Positions 1 to 4,953 of a stretch of DNA of 7,184 nucleotides are shown here, one piece after another. The notes beneath the pieces were generated by a model. It saw only the letters and a list, made by a program, of their open reading frames with translations. It was not told where the DNA came from and did no database searches. Both the position numbers and the translations under genes were made by a program. Position 1 is the stretch's first letter; each line of letters opens with the position of its first letter. The DNA is from Paracoccaceae bacterium (GTDB lineage Bacteria > Pseudomonadota > Alphaproteobacteria > Rhodobacterales > Rhodobacteraceae): positions 1 to 7,184 of the forward strand of contig SKWP01000175.1 in NCBI GenBank assembly GCA_007128865.1. Direction: 5' to 3'.

Positions 1-1
1 C

Positions 2-1354
2 GGCGGCGACCCGATCGAGCGGCACGAACAGCTGGCACAGTATCTCGCCGACGGTTGCAAGCCCGAGACCGACTGGCGCATCGGAACCGAGCACGAGAAA
101 TTCGGTTACTGCCGCGACACGTTGCTGCCGCTGCCCTACGACGGGCCGCGCAGCATCCGCGCCATGCTGGAAGGCCTGCGCGACCGGTTCGGATGGGCCC
201 CGGTGCATGAGGGTGACAAGCTGATCGGTCTGCTGAAGGACGGTGCAAACGTCAGTCTCGAACCGGGCGGGCAGTTCGAGCTGTCGGGCGCGCCCCTTCA
301 GAGCATCCACCAGACCTGCGACGAGGTGAACGAGCATCTGCGCGAGGTCAAGTCGGTCGCCGACGACATCGGCGCGGGGTTCATCGGGCTGGGCGCGGCG
401 CCGATCTGGCGGCACGAGGACATGCCGGTTATGCCCAAGGGGCGCTACGGGCTGATGACCCCCTACATGGACACCGTCGGCACCCACGGCACGCAGATGA
501 TGTACCGGACCTGTACCGTACAGGTGAACCTCGACTTTTCCAGCGAGGCGGACATGGTGCAGAAGCTGCGCGTGGCGCTGGCGTTGCAGCCGGTGGCCAC
601 CGCGCTTTTCGCCAATTCGCCGTTCTTCGAGGGCAGGCCGAACGGGCACAAGTCCTGGCGGTCGCGGATCTGGCGCGATCTCGACCCGGCGCGCACCGGC
701 ATGCTGCCCTTTGTCTTCGAGGATGGTTTCGGCTTCGAACGCTATGTCGATTATGCGCTCGATGTGCCGATGTACTTTGTCTACCGCGATGGCCGTTACA
801 TCAATGCGCTGGGCATGTCGTTTCGCGATTTCCTGAACGGCCGGCTGCCGGCGCTGCCCGGCGAAACCCCGACGCTGGGCGACTGGGCGGATCACCTGAC
901 CACGATCTTCCCCGAGGCCCGCATCAAGCGCTACATGGAGATGCGTGGCGCTGATGGCGGTCCGTGGCGGCGGCTGTGCGCATTGCCGGCACTGTGGGTT
1001 GGGCTGATGTATGACCGCAGTTCGCTCGATGCCGCCTGGGATCTGTGCAAGGGCTGGAACGCGGAAACCCGCGAGGCGCTGAGGGTTGCAGCCAGCGTCG
1101 ACGGGTTGCAGGCCCGGGTTGCCGGGCTGAGCATGCACGACCTTGCGCGCGAGGCTCTGGCCATCGCCGAAGCCGGCCTGAAGGCCCGTGCCCGCGCCGG
1201 GGCCGGCGGCATGCTGCCGGACGAGACGCATTTTCTCGATACCCTGCGCGAAAGTGTGGAAAGCGGCCAGACCCCGGCCGATGAGCTTCTGGCCCGCTAC
1301 CACGGCGAATGGCAGGGCGATCTGGGCCGCATCTACGCCGAATACAGCTACTGA
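2..1354 (+). CDS. gshA: Glutamate-cysteine ligase, plant/alphaproteobacterial type (5' end outside window)
   Basis: This cytoplasmic enzyme joins L-glutamate and L-cysteine using ATP to give gamma-glutamylcysteine, the first and usually rate-limiting step of glutathione synthesis. The frame is open from the left edge, with 450 residues visible. Family members are about 455 residues, so probably fewer than ten N-terminal residues are missing. Residues 28-37 read GTEHEKFGYC, the conserved glutamate-rich active-site/nucleotide-binding segment of the GCS2-like ligases. Further family signatures are RTCTVQVNLDF (169-179), the downstream ANSPFF and GHKSWRSRIW, and MEMRGADGG (from 312). The C-terminus ends in the usual acidic-aromatic tail, EYSY. 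A TTG at 122 could be mistaken for the start, but conserved sequence continues upstream of it. tsaE follows after 15 nt in the same frame. This is the family shared by plants and alphaproteobacteria, unrelated in sequence to E. coli GshA. Identification is firm; glutathione feedback control is known for such enzymes but not visible here. Confidence 0.96.
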   Translation, partial: GGDPIERHEQLAQYLADGCKPETDWRIGTEHEKFGYCRDTLLPLPYDGPRSIRAMLEGLRDRFGWAPVHEGDKLIGLLKDGANVSLEPGGQFELSGAPLQSIHQTCDEVNEHLREVKSVADDIGAGFIGLGAAPIWRHEDMPVMPKGRYGLMTPYMDTVGTHGTQMMYRTCTVQVNLDFSSEADMVQKLRVALALQPVATALFANSPFFEGRPNGHKSWRSRIWRDLDPARTGMLPFVFEDGFGFERYVDYALDVPMYFVYRDGRYINALGMSFRDFLNGRLPALPGETPTLGDWADHLTTIFPEARIKRYMEMRGADGGPWRRLCALPALWVGLMYDRSSLDAAWDLCKGWNAETREALRVAASVDGLQARVAGLSMHDLAREALAIAEAGLKARARAGAGGMLPDETHFLDTLRESVESGQTPADELLARYHGEWQGDLGRIYAEYSY

Positions 1355-1369
1355 TCCGGACGGCTGGCG

Positions 1370-1939
1370 GTGACGGGCACGGGATCAGACCCAGCGCCGG
1401 TACCCGACCGCAGGGCAACCCTGCTGCTGCCGGACCCCGACGCCACAGCCGCCTTTGCCGCCTGGCTGGCGCCAAGGCTCGGGGCCGGCGACACGCTGCT
1501 GCTTCACGGTGACCTCGGCAGCGGCAAGACCCATTTTGCCCGGGCGCTTATCGGCGCAATGCAGCGCGCGGCCGGGCAACTGCCCGAGGAAGTGCCCTCG
1601 CCCAGCTTTACCCTCGTGCAGACATACGCAGCCGGGGAAACAGAGATCTGGCACGCCGATCTCTACCGGCTGCACGATGCCGGCGAGGTCGTGGAACTCG
1701 GGCTTGGCGATGCCTTCGGTAGCGCCCTCTGCCTTGTGGAGTGGCCCGACAGGCTGGGTGACGAGGCGCCGCCGGACGCCCTGCACCTGCGCTTTGCCAT
1801 CGATGCGGTTTCGCCCCATAACCCCGATGCGCCCATCCCGGATGCCGAACCGCGGCGGCTGTCCGTTTGGGCCGGCGCACCCCGCCATCGGCAGCTGATC
1901 GCGGCCATTGCGGCGCTTGCGCAGGGCCAGCCGGGCTGA
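1370..1939 (+). CDS. tsaE: tRNA threonylcarbamoyladenosine biosynthesis ATPase TsaE
   Basis: TsaE is the small P-loop ATPase that works with TsaB and TsaD to transfer threonylcarbamoyl to A37 of ANN-decoding tRNAs. The 189-residue product has the Walker A motif GDLGSGKT (47-54, with K53 and T54), the switch-like segment PSPSFTLVQTY (76-86), HADLYRL (95-101, with D97) and the LVEWPDRLG motif (122-130, with E124 and W125). All appear in the family's order. GTG at 1370 is the first start codon after the gshA stop; the next ATG lies inside the ATPase domain, so this start is well supported. Its ribosome site is weak (GGA at 1358-1360). Family members are usually about 150-165 residues. The extra length is a short N-terminal lead and a Pro/Asp-rich segment plus tail after residue 145. 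Most TsaE proteins have SPTF where this one has SPSF, a conservative change. Close spacing to gshA suggests co-transcription. Confidence 0.95.
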   Translation: MTGTGSDPAPVPDRRATLLLPDPDATAAFAAWLAPRLGAGDTLLLHGDLGSGKTHFARALIGAMQRAAGQLPEEVPSPSFTLVQTYAAGETEIWHADLYRLHDAGEVVELGLGDAFGSALCLVEWPDRLGDEAPPDALHLRFAIDAVSPHNPDAPIPDAEPRRLSVWAGAPRHRQLIAAIAALAQGQPG

Positions 1940-1941
1940 CG

Positions 1942-1979
1942 CGGGCCTTGCCGGGCGGCGCCGGGGCTGGCAGGGTCCG
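1942..1979. other. Imperfect inverted repeat (potential stem-loop) between tsaE and addB
   Basis: Positions 1942-1952 can pair with 1969-1979 to form an 11-bp stem containing two G-U wobbles around a 16-nt G/C-rich loop. The loop contains GGCGCC. The repeat starts 3 nt after the tsaE stop and ends 28 nt before the addB ATG. No T-run follows, so it is not a classical intrinsic terminator. It could be a processing or attenuation site, a weak terminator, or chance pairing in GC-rich DNA. The rest of the 68-nt gap (1940-2007) holds only the weak addB ribosome site (GGA, 1999-2001). I see no convincing promoter in it. Confidence 0.35.
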
Positions 1980-2007
1980 AACGGTCTGCCGCAGCGATGG
2001 AACCAGC

Positions 2008-4953
2008 ATGTTCACCGAACAGGACCGAAGCCCGCGTCTTTTCGCCCTGCCGCCCGGCGCCGATTTCCCGGCCCGGCTGGCGGAAGGGCTGATCGGGCGC
2101 AGCCGGGGCCTGCCGCCCGAGGCACTGGCCCGCTGCGAGGTGCTGCTGAACACCGGACGCATGCGCCAGCGGCTTGCAGCCGAACTTGCCGCCCGCGGTG
2201 CGCTGTTGCTGCCGCGGTTGCGGCTGCTGAGCGATATCGGCGCCGAGATGCCGCAGCCCGGGCTTGCGCCGCCGGTTTCGGGCCTGCGGCGCAGGCTGGA
2301 ACTGGCGCGGCTGGTATCGGGGCTGATCGCGGCGCAGCCCGGCATCGCCCCCCGCAGCGCCGCCTTCGACCTGGCCGACAGCCTTGCGGCACTGCTGGAC
2401 GAGATGCATGGCGAAGGCGTTTCGGCCGAAACCCTGGCCGGGCTCGATGTGGCCGACCACGCCGCGCACTGGGAACGCAGCCTTGCCTTCGTGCGGCTGG
2501 CCGGCGACTGGGCCGATGCAGCCGGCATGGCCGACACCGAGGCCCGCCAGCGCCATGCCGCCGAGGCGCTGGTGACGCGCTGGCGCCATGAACCGCCGGA
2601 TCATCCGGTGATCATCGCCGGCTCGACCGGTTCGCGCGGGGCAACGGCGCTGTTGATGCAGGCGGTCGCCGGCCTGCCGCAGGGGGCGTTGGTGCTGCCC
2701 GGCTTCGATTTCGACATGCCCGCCCATGCCTGGCGCGCGCTCGATGCCGAAGCCGCACCGAACGAGGATCACCCGCAATACCGGCTGTACCGGATCATCG
2801 CCGCGCTGGGGCAGGAACCGGCAGCCGTGCGCCCATGGCTGGCCGGGCAAACGGCCCCGCACCCCGCGCGCAACCGGCTGATATCGCTGGCGCTGCGGCC
2901 TCCGCCGGTAACCGACCAGTGGCGCGGCGAAGGTTCGGCCCTGGGCGATCTGACCGCAGCCACGCAGGGTCTTGGCCTGATCGAGGCGCCCGACCAGCGC
3001 GCCGAGGCACTTGCCGTCGCGCTGCGACTGCGCGCTGCCGCCGAGGCCGGCCGGGCCGCGATGCTGATCACACCCGACAGGCTGCTGGCCCGGCGGGTGG
3101 CCGTGGCGCTCGATCGCTGGGGCATCCGGCCCGACGACAGCGCCGGCCGGCCGCTGGGGCTGACCGCGCCGGGCCGGTTCCTGCGGCTGGTGGCGGGGCT
3201 GTTCGGGCAGCGGCTTTCGGCGCAGGCCCTGCTGACGCTGCTCAAGCACCCGATCACCCACAGCGGCGGCGACCGGGGCACGCATCTGCTGCTGACCCGC
3301 GGGCTCGAACGGCAGCTGCGCCGTTTCGGGCCGCCGTTTCCCGACCCGCAGGCGCTGGAACGCTTTGCCGCGCGCAGCCCGGTGCCCGGCGCCGGGGCCT
3401 GGGCTGGGTGGCTGGCCGGGCTGATCGAAGGGCTCGACAGCGCCGTCGAGGCACCACTTGCCACCCATGTCGCCCGCCATCGCGCGCTTGCCGAGGCGCT
3501 GGCCGCCGGCCCCGCCCCCGCGCATGACAGCGAACTCTGGCGCGAGGCTGCCGGCGAACGCGCGCTTGCGGTGATGGACGAACTCACCCGCGAGGCCGAA
3601 CATGGTGGCAGCATGCTGCCGGCCGACCATGCCGCGCTTCTGGCCTCGGTGATGGCACGGCACGAGGTCCGCGAAAGCGTGCAGACGCATCCCGGCGTCC
3701 TGATCCGCGGCACCCGCGAAGCACGCGAGGCCGGCGTCGAACTGGCGATCCTGGGTGGCCTGAACGAAGGCGGCTGGCCCGAAACGCCGGCGCCCGACCC
3801 GTGGCTGAGCCGGCTCATGCGGCTGCGCGCCGGGCTGCTGCTGCCGGAGCGGCGCGTCGGGCTTTCGGCGCATGATTTCCAGCAGGCCGCCGGTTTGCCC
3901 GAGGTCGTGCTCAGCCGGTCCCGCCGCGATGCCGAGGCCGAAACGGTGCCGGCGCGCTGGCTCAACCGGCTGGTCAATCTGCTGGGCGGGCTGCACGATG
4001 CCGGCGGGCCGGTTGCGCTGGAACGGATGCGTGCCGAAGGTCGGCGCTGGCTCGACATGGCCGCGGCGCTGGAGGCCGATTTCGCCCCGGTGCCGCCCGA
4101 GCCACGCCCGGCGCCCTGCCCCCCGGCTGCAGCCCGCCCGCGCGAGCTGCCGGTAACGGCGATCAGCCGGCTCATCCGCGACCCCTATGCCGTCTATGCG
4201 CGCTACATCCTCGGGCTGCGGCGGCTGGACCCGCTGCACCGGACCCCGGATGCCCTGCTGCGCGGATCGGTCCTGCACAAGGTCTTCGAACGCTTCGTGG
4301 CCGAAGGCGGGCTTGCGGGCGGCGACCGTGCCATGCTGATGCGCATCGGCGCCGAGGTGCTGGAAACGCTGGTGCCCTGGGCGGCCGCGCGCAGGCTGTG
4401 GCTGAGCCATCTCGACCGCAGCGCCGACTGGTTCCTGACCTGGAACGCCGAACACGCCGGCACACCTGTTCTGACCGAGAAAAGCGGCTCGGCGCCGCTT
4501 GACGGGGTCGATTTCACCCTCACGGCGCGGCCGGACCGGATCGACGAGCTGGCCGACGACCGGCTGCTGATCATCGACTACAAGACCGGTGCGCCGCCCT
4601 CGCCCGACGAACAGCGCCATTTCGAAAAGCAGTTGCCGCTTGAAGCCGCGATGGCCGAACGCGGCGGCTTTGCGCAGCTCGGCCGGCGCGGCGTGGCCGG
4701 CATCGCCTATCTGGGCCTTGGTGCAAGTCCGAAGGCGCTGACCACCGTGATGAGCCCCGAGGATTGCGCCACGGTCTGGGCCGAACTGGAACAGCTTGTC
4801 GCTGCCTATGCGCGCCCGGATCAGGGCTATGCGGCCCGGCGCGCCACCCGCAGCGAACGCGATGCGGGCGATTACGACCATCTGGCGCGATTTGGCGAAT
4901 GGGAACTGACGGATCAGCCGGTTCGTTTCCCGGTCGGAGGTGGCAATGACTGA
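2008..4953 (+). CDS. addB: Double-strand break repair helicase-nuclease subunit AddB
   Basis: AddB pairs with AddA to form the helicase-nuclease that resects double-strand DNA ends for RecA loading. The ATG at 2008 gives 981 residues, typical of the alphaproteobacterial family. The N-terminal half is an inactivated helicase-like region: there is no Walker A (GxxxxGK[ST]), but the family segment AGSTGSRGAT is present at 204-213. GLNEGGWP (584-591) and DPWLSR (597-602) are also conserved. A RecB-type PD-(D/E)XK nuclease fills the C-terminus: SRLIRDPYAVYAR (720-732), H757 in GSVLHKVFERF, D843 in ARPDRID, D857 and K859 in IIDYKTG, and Q875 in KQLPLEA. All catalytic positions are present, so the nuclease should be active. 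In AddAB this nuclease degrades the 5'-ended strand. The Fe-S cysteines known from Bacillus AddB are absent. The frame stays open upstream to a TTG at 1867 inside tsaE, but that extension resembles nothing in the family. The stop overlaps the addA start by 8 nt. Confidence 0.96.
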   Translation: MFTEQDRSPRLFALPPGADFPARLAEGLIGRSRGLPPEALARCEVLLNTGRMRQRLAAELAARGALLLPRLRLLSDIGAEMPQPGLAPPVSGLRRRLELARLVSGLIAAQPGIAPRSAAFDLADSLAALLDEMHGEGVSAETLAGLDVADHAAHWERSLAFVRLAGDWADAAGMADTEARQRHAAEALVTRWRHEPPDHPVIIAGSTGSRGATALLMQAVAGLPQGALVLPGFDFDMPAHAWRALDAEAAPNEDHPQYRLYRIIAALGQEPAAVRPWLAGQTAPHPARNRLISLALRPPPVTDQWRGEGSALGDLTAATQGLGLIEAPDQRAEALAVALRLRAAAEAGRAAMLITPDRLLARRVAVALDRWGIRPDDSAGRPLGLTAPGRFLRLVAGLFGQRLSAQALLTLLKHPITHSGGDRGTHLLLTRGLERQLRRFGPPFPDPQALERFAARSPVPGAGAWAGWLAGLIEGLDSAVEAPLATHVARHRALAEALAAGPAPAHDSELWREAAGERALAVMDELTREAEHGGSMLPADHAALLASVMARHEVRESVQTHPGVLIRGTREAREAGVELAILGGLNEGGWPETPAPDPWLSRLMRLRAGLLLPERRVGLSAHDFQQAAGLPEVVLSRSRRDAEAETVPARWLNRLVNLLGGLHDAGGPVALERMRAEGRRWLDMAAALEADFAPVPPEPRPAPCPPAAARPRELPVTAISRLIRDPYAVYARYILGLRRLDPLHRTPDALLRGSVLHKVFERFVAEGGLAGGDRAMLMRIGAEVLETLVPWAAARRLWLSHLDRSADWFLTWNAEHAGTPVLTEKSGSAPLDGVDFTLTARPDRIDELADDRLLIIDYKTGAPPSPDEQRHFEKQLPLEAAMAERGGFAQLGRRGVAGIAYLGLGASPKALTTVMSPEDCATVWAELEQLVAAYARPDQGYAARRATRSERDAGDYDHLARFGEWELTDQPVRFPVGGGND
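4936..4941 (+). promoter_or_regulatory. Strong Shine-Dalgarno for addA, inside addB
   Basis: GGAGGT sits 4 nt upstream of the addA ATG at 4946, within the last codons of addB. It is the best ribosome-binding match in the window; tsaE and addB have only GGA triplets. Together with the 8-nt overlap ATGACTGA (4946-4953), it fixes the addA start and suggests translational coupling, which would help keep the two subunits in balance. Confidence 0.8.

Noticed and set aside
122..124. TTG at 122 as the gshA start
   Set aside because: The frame is open to the left edge, and the essential GTEHEKFGYC motif lies upstream of this codon.
1948..1980. Possible promoter for addB (TTGCCG as a -35 box)
   Set aside because: No A/T-rich -10 box lies at suitable spacing; the region is almost all G and C.
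1942..1990. Rho-independent terminator after tsaE
   Set aside because: The inverted repeat is not followed by a T-run, so it is reported only as an unassigned stem-loop.
1867..2007. 47-codon upstream extension of addB from a TTG inside tsaE
   Set aside because: It overlaps conserved tsaE coding sequence in another frame, its residues resemble no AddB N-terminus, and the ATG at 2008 begins a family-like N-terminus.
2769..4175. 468-codon minus-strand ORF rich in Ser, Arg and Ala
   Set aside because: It is a shadow frame inside addB with biased composition and no motif.
1663..4881. 1072-codon minus-strand ORF, longer than addB itself
   Set aside because: It is in exact codon register with addB and exists because addB lacks TTA, CTA and TCA codons. 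Its product is Arg/Gln/Gly/Pro-rich with no recognisable domain, and the sense strand carries full AddB motifs.
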